From Rhizobium sp. Root1220 (lineage in GTDB: Bacteria; Pseudomonadota; Alphaproteobacteria; Rhizobiales; Rhizobiaceae), in contig NZ_LMDG01000034.1 in assembly GCF_001426265.1 (NCBI RefSeq), positions 296,888-360,887 on the forward strand: DNA of 64,000 nt. Reading direction: 5' to 3'. Of this stretch, positions 1-8,826 are shown in pieces. Both the position numbers and the translations under genes were made by a program. How positions within the stretch are numbered: the stretch's first letter is position 1; every line of letters begins with the position of its first letter. The notes beneath the pieces are model-generated. The model was given only the letters and a program-made list of their open reading frames with translations. It had not been told where the DNA came from and ran no database searches.

Positions 1-11
1 GATATACGCCG

Positions 12-761
12 ATGCAAGACATCATGATGCTCGTTCAGGATCCAGCCGCCTGGGTGGCGCTCGTTACCTTGGTGGTGATGGAAGTGGTCCTCGGGATCGA
101 CAACCTCATCTTCATTTCCATTCTGACAAACAAGCTGCCGCCGGAGCATCGCGAGAAGGCCCGCAAAGTGGGCATCGGCCTAGCGCTTGTCATGCGCCTG
201 GCACTGCTTGGCACTCTCGCCTGGATCGTCAAGCTGACGACACCGGTCTTCGAACTGTTTGGCCATGGCTTCTCGTGGAAGGACATGATCCTCATCGCCG
301 GCGGACTCTTCCTGCTCTGGAAGGCGACCAAGGAAATCCACCACAACGTCGATCCCGCCGATCACGATGAGGATTTCATCGCCAGTTCGGCCACGACTGG
401 CTTTGCCGCCGCGATCGGCCAGATCCTGTTGCTCGACCTAGTGTTTTCCGTCGACAGCATCATCACCGCCGTCGGCATGACGCCACACCTGCCGATCATG
501 GTCGTCGCCGTCGTGGCCGCCGTCACCGTCATGCTGCTGGCAGCAACGCCGCTTGCAAACTTCATCGAGAGAAATCCGTCCATCGTCATGCTGGCACTGG
601 CCTTCCTGATGATGATCGGTACGACGCTGATCGCCGAAGGCATGGGTTTCCATGTGCCGAAGGGCTACGTCTACGCAGCCATGGCCTTCTCGGCTCTGGT
701 CGAAGTGCTCAACATGTTCGCCCGCAACGCGCGCAAGAGAAAGAAGGCTGGCGTCCATTAG
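12..761 (+). CDS. TerC family integral membrane protein
   Basis: 249-aa polytopic protein with about seven hydrophobic segments. The TerC hallmarks are acidic residues inside membrane helices: GIDN near residue 28-31 (Asp30) and FSVDS near 145-149 (Asp148), the latter in the second of the two internally similar halves. A charged cytoplasmic loop (residues about 104-125, rich in His, Asp and Glu) separates the halves. TerC relatives are linked to tellurite resistance or to metal (Mn) efflux during protein export; the substrate here is unknown. The start lies 11 bases from the window edge, so its RBS cannot be judged. It is followed by a hairpin and a convergent oxygenase gene. Confidence 0.85.
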   Translation: MQDIMMLVQDPAAWVALVTLVVMEVVLGIDNLIFISILTNKLPPEHREKARKVGIGLALVMRLALLGTLAWIVKLTTPVFELFGHGFSWKDMILIAGGLFLLWKATKEIHHNVDPADHDEDFIASSATTGFAAAIGQILLLDLVFSVDSIITAVGMTPHLPIMVVAVVAAVTVMLLAATPLANFIERNPSIVMLALAFLMMIGTTLIAEGMGFHVPKGYVYAAMAFSALVEVLNMFARNARKRKKAGVH

Positions 762-774
762 GCCAGAGCCACAG

Positions 775-802
775 AGGGGCGCCGCCGAGCGGTCGCGCCC
801 CT
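775..802. terminator. Bidirectional hairpin between terC-like gene and oxygenase gene
   Basis: Perfect 8-bp stem AGGGGCGC / GCGCCCCT around a 12-base loop, placed between two convergent genes. It overlaps the stop codon of the minus-strand gene. There is no clear U-tract. Confidence 0.55.
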
Positions 803-1724
803 AGAGCATGTCCCCAAGGCTCCAGTGGTTGGCCCATCGCGCGTCGATCTCGTCCTCGACATTCTGATAGCGGATGTCGGTGGAAAGCCTGATCCTGTCG
901 TCGGCGCTCTGGTTCGTAGTCGAAGCATGAATCATGTAGGGACTGTGAAGGACGACATCGCCGGCCTCGTAGTCGGCGATCAGCCAGCGCTTGTCGAAAC
1001 GCTCCGCCATGTCGGGCAGGTCCTTCGAGACCCAGCCGCCCTTCGTCATATTCCGATTGAATGCGCTGATCCGCTCGTCCGGTGTCAGCGCAGCGCTTTT
1101 CGCCTGAAACTCGGCCTCCATCCGCGCGCCGACGGCATGCGACCCCTCGAGATAGACCAGCCCGCCCATCTCGACAGGCGTGTCGCCAAGCGGGATCCAG
1201 GCCGTCACGATCCGGCTGGTGCCGCCGCGCAGATAGACGAGATCGTAGTGCGCCGGGGTGACGGTCACGGTTCCCGGCTGCGTGAAGCGCATGATCTTGC
1301 GCTTGTGCAAATAGGAAATGCCCGAAAGGAACTCATCCATGAAGCGTGCCAGCCGCGGCTGTGCGCAAAATCCCTCGAAGGCAACCGAGCGAACGAGCGA
1401 CATCAGGATGCGATCCACCAACGCTTTTTTCAAATTACCCTTGGAAGACAACCCAATTGCCGGATCCGATCCGTTTTCTATGAGCCCGGCGGCAGCAAGA
1501 TGCGAAAACACCCAGCCGCGAAACTCGACGACGTCGCTGCGCTTCACGAATCCGTTCAGCCAGACGTAGCCGTGCTCTTCATAGCGGGCGCGGATTGCCT
1601 CCAGGCCGATTTCCGGATCGGTGGGAAGCAATGGACCCATCCGGTTTGCCGCCGCCGACAGAAGCTTTCCGTTGGCAACGAGACCGATGCGCGGCATCTT
1701 GGCCTGCGGAGCAGAACTTGACAT
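801..1724 (-). CDS. Phytanoyl-CoA dioxygenase (PhyH) family protein
   Basis: 307 aa. Predicted Fe(II)/2-oxoglutarate-dependent oxygenase of the PhyH superfamily. The facial triad is visible as H-x-D in PAHYDLVYL (about residue 158) and a distal His in SPYMIHAST (about 263), followed by a likely 2-oxoglutarate-binding Arg in RIRLSTDIR. An in-frame GTG lies 9 bases further upstream, but AGGAG sits 8 bases before the ATG at 1724, so that ATG is preferred. It is divergent from an AraC regulator across about 90 bp, which suggests the regulator controls it. PhyH enzymes hydroxylate very varied small molecules, so the substrate cannot be inferred. Confidence 0.85.
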   Translation of the reverse strand: MSSSAPQAKMPRIGLVANGKLLSAAANRMGPLLPTDPEIGLEAIRARYEEHGYVWLNGFVKRSDVVEFRGWVFSHLAAAGLIENGSDPAIGLSSKGNLKKALVDRILMSLVRSVAFEGFCAQPRLARFMDEFLSGISYLHKRKIMRFTQPGTVTVTPAHYDLVYLRGGTSRIVTAWIPLGDTPVEMGGLVYLEGSHAVGARMEAEFQAKSAALTPDERISAFNRNMTKGGWVSKDLPDMAERFDKRWLIADYEAGDVVLHSPYMIHASTTNQSADDRIRLSTDIRYQNVEDEIDARWANHWSLGDML

Positions 1725-1815
1725 TTCGATCACTCCTGAAGCGAATGTAATGTCAGTAATCTACCTATAGCGGGCACTCCGCCATGGATGAAAAATATAG
1801 CTGGACTTTTCGCTC

Positions 1816-2643
1816 ATGATTGATGCGCCTATCGCACTGTATCGATCGCCAACCGTCGGCAATTCCGCACTCTCCATCACCGGCTTTGGACGACAGCGCA
1901 TTGGCATGCGGATCAAAGACCGGCGGCTGCCGGCACATGCCGTCGTGCTGGTCGAGAAAGGACGCGGAACGCTGCACACGGAGCGGGCAGGGACGCGGGA
2001 AGTCGTCGGTCCAGCCCTGTTCTGGCTGCTTGCCGGCACAGCGCATAGTTACGGGCCGCTGCAAGGCGAGAGCTGGGAAGAGCGCTGGGCGCTCTTCACC
2101 GGCTCGTTTGTCGCCGAGTTCGTCCGCCAGAAGCTGATTGTGGAGGCAGCGCCATTGGTACCGTTGCACAATCCTCGCGACGTACAGCACCTCTTCGGCG
2201 CGCTTCAATCCGAGTTCGCCGCCGGCGATCCGCTCAACCTCGCCTCGTCGGCGGCGACGCTGCACCGTATCGCCGTCGAAACCGCCCGGCAGGCAAAGTC
2301 GCCGCACGACAAACGGGCCTCTACCACCATCGAACGAGTGATCGAAGCGCTGGAGCAGCGTGCTTTCCTGCAGATCGACATGAACGCGCTGGCAGACGAG
2401 TTCGCGTTGTCGCCGGCAACGCTGCGCAGGCACTTCGTCGCGACGGTCGGCATGTCACCAAAGGCATTTCAGCTGCGTCTTCGCATCGATCAGGCAAAGC
2501 AGTTGCTGGCGACGACGACCCTGACGATCGAAGCGATATCGGCAGCCGTCGGCATCGACGATGCCTTTTACTTCTCAAGACTGTTTCAAGACAGGGAGCG
2601 GTGCTCGCCGAGCGAATTCCGCCGCCGCCACCGCCGTCTGTAG
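1816..2643 (+). CDS. AraC family transcriptional regulator
   Basis: 275 aa. The N-terminal part (about 1-150) resembles a cupin-type AraC effector-binding domain (LPAHAVVLVEKGRGTLH, then WLLAGTAHSYGP). The C-terminal part (about 175-275) is a double helix-turn-helix with the usual AraC spacing (MNALADEFALSPATLRRHF and the second helix IEAISAAVGIDDAFYFSRLF). It is divergent from the PhyH-type oxygenase gene, which is the likely target. The effector is unknown. The following gene on the opposite strand begins only 15 bases after its stop. Confidence 0.9.
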   Translation: MIDAPIALYRSPTVGNSALSITGFGRQRIGMRIKDRRLPAHAVVLVEKGRGTLHTERAGTREVVGPALFWLLAGTAHSYGPLQGESWEERWALFTGSFVAEFVRQKLIVEAAPLVPLHNPRDVQHLFGALQSEFAAGDPLNLASSAATLHRIAVETARQAKSPHDKRASTTIERVIEALEQRAFLQIDMNALADEFALSPATLRRHFVATVGMSPKAFQLRLRIDQAKQLLATTTLTIEAISAAVGIDDAFYFSRLFQDRERCSPSEFRRRHRRL

Positions 2644-2658
2644 GCCGGCCGCAGGCAG

Positions 2659-3201
2659 TCAGCCGGCCGCAAGCTCCCGGTCGATCGCCGACACGAGCCG
2701 CTGATCATCCGCAGTCACATCCGGCGCAAAGCGCGCAACCACCTGGCCGTTGCGACCGATCAGGAATTTCTCGAAGTTCCACAGGATGTCAGTATCGCTG
2801 CCCTGCTCGCCGTGACTACGCAACCTCTCGCGCATCGGCCCATCACCGGTCGTGGGAACCCCCGCCGTCGTCAACCCCTGGTATAGCGGATGCTGGTCGG
2901 CGCCCTTGACGGAAATCTTCGAAAAGATCGGGAATTTCACATCGTAGGTCAGCGTGCAAAATTCGACGATCTCGGCGTCGGTTCCCGGCTCTTGGCCTTT
3001 GAAATTGTTGGCAGGAAAAGCCGCGATGACAAAGCCGCGCTCGCGCTTGTCCTCATAGAGCTTTTCGAGGCCGTCATATTGCACGGTCAAACCGCATTTC
3101 GACGCGACATTGACGACAAGCATGACCTTGCCACGATATTCGCCCAACGTCGTCTCACGGCCGTCGGCCAGCCTCACGGGCACTTTCAAAAGATCGGTCA
3201 T
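2659..3201 (-). CDS. Glutathione peroxidase family protein
   Basis: 180 aa. Thiol peroxidase of the Gpx fold. The peroxidatic residue is cysteine, not selenocysteine (ASKCGLT, Cys36). Trp141-Asn142 in the LWNFEKFLI motif complete part of the tetrad, but the usual Gln of the FPCNQF motif is Asn (FPANNF, Asn66). A TTGDGPMRERLRSHGEQG insertion-like stretch lies near 117-134. The ATG at 3201 is preferred because GGAG lies 7 bases upstream; a second ATG two codons earlier is too close to it, and a longer in-frame extension to 3375 lacks family similarity. Likely role: cytosolic reduction of H2O2 or lipid hydroperoxides, probably using thioredoxin. Confidence 0.88.
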   Translation of the reverse strand: MTDLLKVPVRLADGRETTLGEYRGKVMLVVNVASKCGLTVQYDGLEKLYEDKRERGFVIAAFPANNFKGQEPGTDAEIVEFCTLTYDVKFPIFSKISVKGADQHPLYQGLTTAGVPTTGDGPMRERLRSHGEQGSDTDILWNFEKFLIGRNGQVVARFAPDVTADDQRLVSAIDRELAAG

Positions 3202-3408
3202 TGCCATTCTCCAACATATGATCGCGACGCGGAAGCTACACTCGTGCCCTCGTTTGTCCAGATCGATCGCGCTGTTCCGGCAGAAATCTCTCGAGCCAGC
3301 CAAAGGGTTGCTTGCGGCGATCCGGGCGCCAGGCAGCGCCGCAATGCCGTCGGCTCGTCGCGCCGCGACCGGCATTCCGGTTATGCGGCGCGACGTGGCT
3401 CGCGACGA

Positions 3409-4443
3409 TCAGCGCACGGTGGTCGTCGGCCAGTCTATGAGGTCGGCTTTCGAGCCGGCCAATGAGCCCTGGCTGCCGGCAACGAGATCGTATGGAAATC
3501 CAAGCGGGATCGCACTGGTCGCATCCAGCCGCTCGATCTGCGCCGTCGTCAGCCGAACGTCGAGTGACGCGAGATTATCGGCAAGCTGTGTCGGCGTGCG
3601 CGGCCCGATGATCGGTAGCGGGCCCTTCTGCAGCACCCAGGCAATTGCGACCTGACCGGCGGGGACACCGATTTCCTCACCGATCGCGAGCACTGCATCG
3701 ACTGTCGCAGTTTTTCGAGCGTCGCTCTCGCCGTGAATGACGACACCGAGACCCTGTTGCCGCCCGGTCTCGCCCTTGCGATACTTGCCGGTCAGCAAAC
3801 CGCCGCCGAGCGGCGACCAACTGACCGTCCCGAGGCCAAATGCCGCCGCCATGGGCAGAAACTCGCGCTCGACGGTGCGTTCGACAAGGCTGTACTCGAT
3901 CTGCAATGCCGAGAGCGGTGCCCAGCCCCGCAGTTCGGCAAGCGTCGCGCCTGTCGCTACCCGCCAAGCCGGGAAATCGGACAGGCCGGCATAAAGGATC
4001 TTGCCGGAGCGGACGAGATCGTCGAAGCCGCGCATGATTTCGTCTATCGGCGTGACAGAATCGGGCATATGCGCCCAGAAAAGATCGATGCGGTCGGTGC
4101 CGAGCCGCTTGAGGCTGGCTTCGACCGACTGGACCATTGCCTTGCGGCTATTGCCAGTGTGCTGCAAACCCGCGCCATGGCGATCGCCAAGCGAGAACTT
4201 GGTGGCGACAACGACGTCGTCGCGATCACTAGCGATGAACTCGCCGAGCATCGTTTCGGACTGCCCGAACTGGTATTGGTCTGCGGTATCGAAAAAGTTG
4301 CCGCCGGCGTTGCGATAGCCGTCAAAGACGACCTTCGCCTCATCGCGGCTTGAGCCATATCCCCAGCCCGTTCCGAAGTTACCTGTGCCGAGTGCCAACG
4401 TAGAGACGCGAAGCCCTGTTCTGCCAAAGATTCTGTAGCGCAT
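3409..4443 (-). CDS. Aldo/keto reductase
   Basis: 344 aa. NAD(P)H-dependent oxidoreductase of the AKR TIM-barrel family, similar to YajO/Tas-type and perakine reductase-like members. The catalytic tetrad is visible: Asp and Tyr in FFDTADQYQFG, Lys in VVATKFSLG and His in DLFWAHMP. The C-terminal cofactor region IIGPRTPTQLADNL is also present. Two closely spaced ATGs precede the chosen one; MRYRIFGRTG is the family-typical N-terminus and lies 9 bases after an AGG. It is divergent from a TetR regulator over two near-identical operators, so it is probably derepressed by an electrophile or carbonyl ligand. Confidence 0.88.
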   Translation of the reverse strand: MRYRIFGRTGLRVSTLALGTGNFGTGWGYGSSRDEAKVVFDGYRNAGGNFFDTADQYQFGQSETMLGEFIASDRDDVVVATKFSLGDRHGAGLQHTGNSRKAMVQSVEASLKRLGTDRIDLFWAHMPDSVTPIDEIMRGFDDLVRSGKILYAGLSDFPAWRVATGATLAELRGWAPLSALQIEYSLVERTVEREFLPMAAAFGLGTVSWSPLGGGLLTGKYRKGETGRQQGLGVVIHGESDARKTATVDAVLAIGEEIGVPAGQVAIAWVLQKGPLPIIGPRTPTQLADNLASLDVRLTTAQIERLDATSAIPLGFPYDLVAGSQGSLAGSKADLIDWPTTTVR

Positions 4444-4478
4444 TGTCATCATCCTATCGTTTCTGAGCTCATTTTTAA

Positions 4479-4520
4479 ATGACGACCGTCATTCATTTGC
4501 ATTTAAATGACGGACGTCAT
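4479..4520. promoter_or_regulatory. Two matched TetR-type operators between AKR and TetR genes
   Basis: Two 14-bp inverted repeats share the form ATGACG-N2-CGTCAT: ATGACGACCGTCAT at 4479-4492 and ATGACGGACGTCAT at 4507-4520. Both are preceded by TTTAA. Their centres are 28 bp apart, and they lie in the 111-bp divergent promoter region, so one dimer site probably covers each promoter. Confidence 0.75.
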
Positions 4521-4554
4521 ATGATTTGTCAAGACCAATCGATGAGGATGAACC

Positions 4555-5109
4555 ATGCGCCCTACAAAGGAGCAGGCAAAGGAAAACCGCCAGCGGATCG
4601 TCAACACCGCCGCTAGGCTGTTTCGCGAAAAGGGAATTCATGCCGTTGGCGTCGACGAAGTGATGAAAGGAGCGGGCCTCACGCACGGCGGCTTCTATGG
4701 TCATTTCAAATCGAAGAATGATCTGGCAGCAGAAGCGCTGAGCCACGCCATGCTTGAGAGCCTGCGCTCTGAACCGGAGTTCGAATCCTTCGCCGATTTC
4801 GCCAAGTCCTATCTGTCGAAGGCGCATCGCGACGCGCCCGATAACGGCTGCACCGTCGCCTCACTTGGCCCGGAGCTTTCCCGGCTGCCCAAGGGTCAGC
4901 GCGGTGTGATCTCCGACTATATCCGCACGCTCATCGAACAGGTCGAGATGCTGCAGGCCAAGGCCGGAAACAAGAAGGATCGCGGCAAGGCCATTGCCGA
5001 TCTGTCCAGCCTCGTCGGCGCCCTCGTCACAGCCCGGGCCGTGGACGACGAAGCGCTGTCCGACGAGATTTTGGCGGAAACCATCAGGGAAGTCTCATCT
5101 GGGCGCTAG
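4555..5109 (+). CDS. TetR/AcrR family transcriptional regulator
   Basis: 184 aa. An N-terminal TetR helix-turn-helix spans about residues 9-58 (RIVNTAARLFREKG ... GLTHGGFYGHFKSKNDL). The rest is an all-helical ligand-binding domain with a DAPDNGCTVASLGPEL segment typical of regulators of oxidoreductase genes. The ATG at 4555 follows GATGAGGATGAACC, so the RBS is weak to moderate. It is divergent from the aldo/keto reductase gene, and paired operators lie between them. Likely autoregulated repressor; the ligand is unknown. Confidence 0.9.
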   Translation: MRPTKEQAKENRQRIVNTAARLFREKGIHAVGVDEVMKGAGLTHGGFYGHFKSKNDLAAEALSHAMLESLRSEPEFESFADFAKSYLSKAHRDAPDNGCTVASLGPELSRLPKGQRGVISDYIRTLIEQVEMLQAKAGNKKDRGKAIADLSSLVGALVTARAVDDEALSDEILAETIREVSSGR

Positions 5110-5398
5110 GGAAATCCATCGTTGGATCCGTTGAGCGGGAATCTCAGGGAGGATTTTCAACCACCGCCTCGCGCTCATGCAGGCTGCCGCAAGCAATTCG
5201 ACGCACTGCCGGGCAATTGCGTCGGTGGCGAAGAATCTCAAGCCGCGCTGTGTGCGTCCGACACGTCCGCTATCTAGGAAGCAACTGGTTCGGTTGGCGC
5301 ATTTACGCTTTCTAGGCATTGATTAGCCGACCGAGTGGCACAGTTATGCGGCACGGCTGGAGTTTTCCGCGCCGCTCAGTCTCAGTTTTCGGGAAAGC
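5110..5398. other. Intergenic region with no supported gene
   Basis: 289 bases between the TetR regulator and the SLC13-type permease. A minus-strand open frame (5095-5319, 74 codons) overlaps the regulator end, has no RBS and resembles nothing I recognise. I see no tRNA or convincing hairpin. It presumably holds the permease promoter. Confidence 0.5.
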
Positions 5399-7168
5399 AT
5401 GACAACCCAACAGATTCTCGCTTTCGGCGTCATCGGCCTGATGATGGCAGTCTTCATCTGGGACCGGTTTCGCTACGATCTCGTTGCCTGTTGTGCACTG
5501 GTGCTGGCCGTCGCCGTCGGTCTCGTTCCCTTCGACAAGGCTTTCTCCGGATTTAGCGACGATATCGTCGTAATCGTCGGTAGCGCGCTCGTGGTCAGCG
5601 CCGGCGTCGCGCGATCAGGAATCGTCGATAGCGCGATCAAGCGGTTCTTTCCCAACCTCGACACGCTGCATACTCAACTGGCCCTGCTGCTTGTCGTCGT
5701 CGCCGTCCTCTCAGCCTTCATCAAGAACATTGGCGCGCTGGCGATCATGATCCCCGTCGCCTTCCAGTTTGCCAGGAAGAGCGGCAAGTCGCCGTCGCTC
5801 TATCTCATGCCGATGAGCTTCGCCGCCCTTCTCGGCGGCCTGATGACCCAGATCGGCACGTCGCCCAATATCGTCGTCTCCCGCCTGCGTGGCGAAATAA
5901 CTGGCACGCCCTTCACAATGTTCGACTTTACGCCCGTCGGCGCGACGCTGACACTGGTCGGCGTGGCCTTCCTGATCTTCTTCCATTGGCTCGTCCCCGA
6001 GCGACGCAACGAAAATCCGTCCCTGGAAGAAGCGCTCGACGCCAAGGCCTATTTCTCCGAAGCAACCGTCGTGGAAGGATCCGGCATCGAGGGCAAAGCG
6101 CTGAACGAGCTGCTGAAACTCGGCGATGATGATGCGGTCGCCACCGCGATCCTGCGCGGCCATACCCGCCTGTCGCCGTTTCCCGATGTCGAGTTGAAGA
6201 GCGGCGATACGGTTCTGCTCGAAGGCAGCCCGGATGCGCTTGACCGGATTGTCTCCAACGCGAAGCTGAAGCTGGCGGGCAAGCCTATTGCCAACCCGAC
6301 CGAGCGTAGCGACGTCATCTCGATCGAGGCCGTCGTCACATCGGAATCGCAGCTGATCGGCTGGTCGGCCCGAGAGCTCTCGCTATCCAATCGCCGCAGC
6401 GTCAATCTGCTCGCCGTTTCCCGGCACGGCCATCGGCTGAGCGAGCGACTGAGCGAGATCAGGCTCCGCGCCGGCGACGTGCTGGTTCTACAGGGCAGCC
6501 GCCGGACCTTGCCGGGCTTCCTGCAGGAGTTCACCTGCCTGCCGCTGGCCCAGCGCGAAATCCTCCTCGGCACGCCACGTCGGGCCTACCTGCCGCTGCT
6601 GATCCTCCTTGCTGCGATGGCGGTCACGGCCGCCGGCCTCGCGCCCGTTTCCGTCGCTTTCTTTTGCGCGGCGCTTGCCATGGTGGTTTTCCGGGTGATC
6701 CCGCTGGTCGACGTCTACAAGTCCCTCGACGCGCCGATCCTGATCATGCTGGCGGCTCTGATCCCGGTGTCCGACACGTTGCGCACGACCGGCGGCAGCG
6801 AGCTGATCGCTGGCTGGCTAGGCCATCTCGCTGCCCAGATGCCGCACTACGGCGCGCTTGCGCTGATCCTGGTGACGGCGATGGCGGTGACGCCGTTTCT
6901 CAACAATGCTGCAACGGTGCTGGTCATGGCGCCGATCGCCGCAAGCTTTGCCCACACGCTCGGCTACAAGCCGGATGCCTTCCTGATGGCGGTCGCTATC
7001 GGCGCCGGCTGTGATTTCCTGACGCCGATCGGTCACCAGTGCAACACGCTGGTGTTCGGCCCGGGCGGCTACCGCTTCAGCGATTACCCGCGTCTCGGCC
7101 TGCCGCTCTCGTTCCTGATCATTCTCGTCAGCGTGCCGCTGCTGCTCTACGTCTGGCCCGTCACCTGA
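5399..7168 (+). CDS. SLC13/DASS-type anion permease with two TrkA-C (RCK_C) domains
   Basis: 589 aa. Two membrane halves (about 1-205 and 395-589) flank a soluble insert with two TrkA-C-like domains (about 215-300 and 305-385, each ending in a GDTVLLEG- or GDVLVLQG-type strand). The helical-hairpin motifs KNIGALAIMIP, QIGTSPN and the second-half FLNNAATVLVMAP / TPIGHQCN fit the CitMHS/SLC13 fold, where an SNT/NxxT-type loop binds the carboxylate or sulfate anion and Na+. Substrate unknown: sulfate, phosphate or dicarboxylate are possible. GGGAAAGC just before the ATG is a plausible RBS. The gene stands alone. Confidence 0.85.
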   Translation: MTTQQILAFGVIGLMMAVFIWDRFRYDLVACCALVLAVAVGLVPFDKAFSGFSDDIVVIVGSALVVSAGVARSGIVDSAIKRFFPNLDTLHTQLALLLVVVAVLSAFIKNIGALAIMIPVAFQFARKSGKSPSLYLMPMSFAALLGGLMTQIGTSPNIVVSRLRGEITGTPFTMFDFTPVGATLTLVGVAFLIFFHWLVPERRNENPSLEEALDAKAYFSEATVVEGSGIEGKALNELLKLGDDDAVATAILRGHTRLSPFPDVELKSGDTVLLEGSPDALDRIVSNAKLKLAGKPIANPTERSDVISIEAVVTSESQLIGWSARELSLSNRRSVNLLAVSRHGHRLSERLSEIRLRAGDVLVLQGSRRTLPGFLQEFTCLPLAQREILLGTPRRAYLPLLILLAAMAVTAAGLAPVSVAFFCAALAMVVFRVIPLVDVYKSLDAPILIMLAALIPVSDTLRTTGGSELIAGWLGHLAAQMPHYGALALILVTAMAVTPFLNNAATVLVMAPIAASFAHTLGYKPDAFLMAVAIGAGCDFLTPIGHQCNTLVFGPGGYRFSDYPRLGLPLSFLIILVSVPLLLYVWPVT

Positions 7169-7353
7169 CGGCATTTTCCTTGACGAGCGCAATCGAATAT
7201 GGCCTTAAAGCCAGCCAAATGGACAATTGGCGGAGGTGGCACGCAAAATGCCCTTTTCCGGCCGGTTTCCTGATCCAGTTATCTGCATTCTTTCCGGCCG
7301 AGCGTCGCTTTCTCTGGGAAAGCCGTCCGGCATTCATTTGACGGGCACATAAA

Positions 7354-8811
7354 ATGACAGCTTCCGGCGTCCGCGTCCGCATTGCTCCCTCGCCGACCGG
7401 CGAGCCGCATGTCGGCACCGCTTATATCGCACTCTTCAACTACCTCTTCGCCAAGAAGCACGGCGGCGAGTTCATCCTGCGCATCGAGGATACCGATGCG
7501 ACGCGCTCGACGCCGGAGTTCGAGACAAAGGTGCTGGACGCGCTGAAGTGGTGCGGTCTGACATGGTCGGAAGGCCCGGATATCGGCGGCCCCTACGGCC
7601 CCTATCGCCAGAGCGACCGCAAGGACATGTACCAGCCCTACGCCCAGCAGTTGCTCGACAAGGGCCATGGCTTCCGGTGTTTCTGCACGCCGGAGCGCCT
7701 GACCGAAATGCGCGAAGCACAGCGCGCCGCCGGCAAGCCGCCGAAGTATGACGGTCTCTGCCTGAAATACACAGCCGAGGAAGTCTCCGCCAAGATGGCA
7801 TCAGGCGAAAGCTCGGTCATCCGCATGAAGATCCCGACCGAAGGCTCCTGTGACTTCACTGATGGTGTCTACGGCGACGTGTCGATCCCGTGGGATTCCG
7901 TCGATATGCAGGTGCTGATCAAGGGTGACGGCATGCCGACCTATCACATGGCCAACGTCATTGACGACCATCTGATGAAGATCACCCATGTGGCGCGCGG
8001 CGAGGAGTGGCTGGCCTCCGTGCCGAAGCACATCCTGCTTTATCGCTACTTCGAGTGGGAACAGCCTGTCTTCATGCATCTCTCCCTGATGAGGAATGCC
8101 GACAAGTCGAAGCTGTCGAAGCGCAAGAACCCGACCTCGATCTCCTACTATACGGCGCTCGGCTATATCCCCGAAGCGCTGATGAACTTCCTCGGCCTGT
8201 TCTTCGTGCAGATCGCCGAAGGCGAGGAACTACTCGATATCGACGAACTCGCCGGCAAGTTCGATCCCGAAAACCTATCCAAGGCCGGTGCAATCTTCGA
8301 CATCCAGAAGCTCGACTGGCTGAACGGCCGCTGGATCCGCGAAAAGATGTCGGAAGAGGAGTTCCAGAGCCGCGTCCTGACTTGGGCGATGGAAAACGAC
8401 CGCCTGAAGGCAGGGCTTGCCTTGTCACAGTCGCGCATCTCGAAGCTCGGCGAACTGCCAGATCTGATGGGCTTCCTGCTGAAATCCGATCTCAACCTCG
8501 ACCCGTCGGCCTTCGCCAAGATCAAGTCGCCGCCGGAAGAGATCCTCGAGATCCTCAATACCGTGCAGCCGGATCTGGAGAAGATCCTCGAGTGGAACGT
8601 CGAATCCATCGAAGCCGAACTGCGCGCCATCGGCGACCGCATGGGCAAGAAGCTCAAGGTCATCGTCGCGCCGCTTTTCGTTGCCGTCTCCGGTTCGTCG
8701 CGCTCGCTGCCGCTGTTTGACTCGATGGCGATCCTCGGCCGCTCGGTCGTGCGCCAGCGGCTGAAGCTGGCCGCGCAGACGGTTGCTTCGCTCGTCGGCC
8801 CGAAGAACTGA
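7354..8811 (+). CDS. gltX: Glutamyl-tRNA synthetase
   Basis: 485 aa. Class I aminoacyl-tRNA synthetase that attaches glutamate to tRNA. The HIGH motif appears as HVGT in SPTGEPHVGTAY (about residue 15), and the KMSKS motif as KLSKR in SKLSKRKNP (about 254). RIEDTD, the glutamate-binding signature, and the anticodon-binding helical C-terminal part are present; the length is normal. Many alphaproteobacteria carry two GltX paralogues, one of which may charge tRNA-Gln for transamidation; which one this is cannot be told here. lysS follows after 15 bases, so the two are probably co-transcribed. The RBS is weak (GGGCACATAAAATG). Confidence 0.95.
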   Translation: MTASGVRVRIAPSPTGEPHVGTAYIALFNYLFAKKHGGEFILRIEDTDATRSTPEFETKVLDALKWCGLTWSEGPDIGGPYGPYRQSDRKDMYQPYAQQLLDKGHGFRCFCTPERLTEMREAQRAAGKPPKYDGLCLKYTAEEVSAKMASGESSVIRMKIPTEGSCDFTDGVYGDVSIPWDSVDMQVLIKGDGMPTYHMANVIDDHLMKITHVARGEEWLASVPKHILLYRYFEWEQPVFMHLSLMRNADKSKLSKRKNPTSISYYTALGYIPEALMNFLGLFFVQIAEGEELLDIDELAGKFDPENLSKAGAIFDIQKLDWLNGRWIREKMSEEEFQSRVLTWAMENDRLKAGLALSQSRISKLGELPDLMGFLLKSDLNLDPSAFAKIKSPPEEILEILNTVQPDLEKILEWNVESIEAELRAIGDRMGKKLKVIVAPLFVAVSGSSRSLPLFDSMAILGRSVVRQRLKLAAQTVASLVGPKN

Positions 8812-8826
8812 ATCGGATAGAGAACA

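Noticed and set aside
2641..2675. Direct repeat of GCCGGCCGC after the AraC gene
   Set aside because: Only two short copies, one overlapping the 3' end of the gpx gene. Likely chance in GC-rich DNA.
5095..5319. 74-codon minus-strand frame rich in Arg and Cys
   Set aside because: Overlaps the end of a TetR gene, lacks an RBS and resembles no family. Possibly decayed coding DNA, but I cannot support it.
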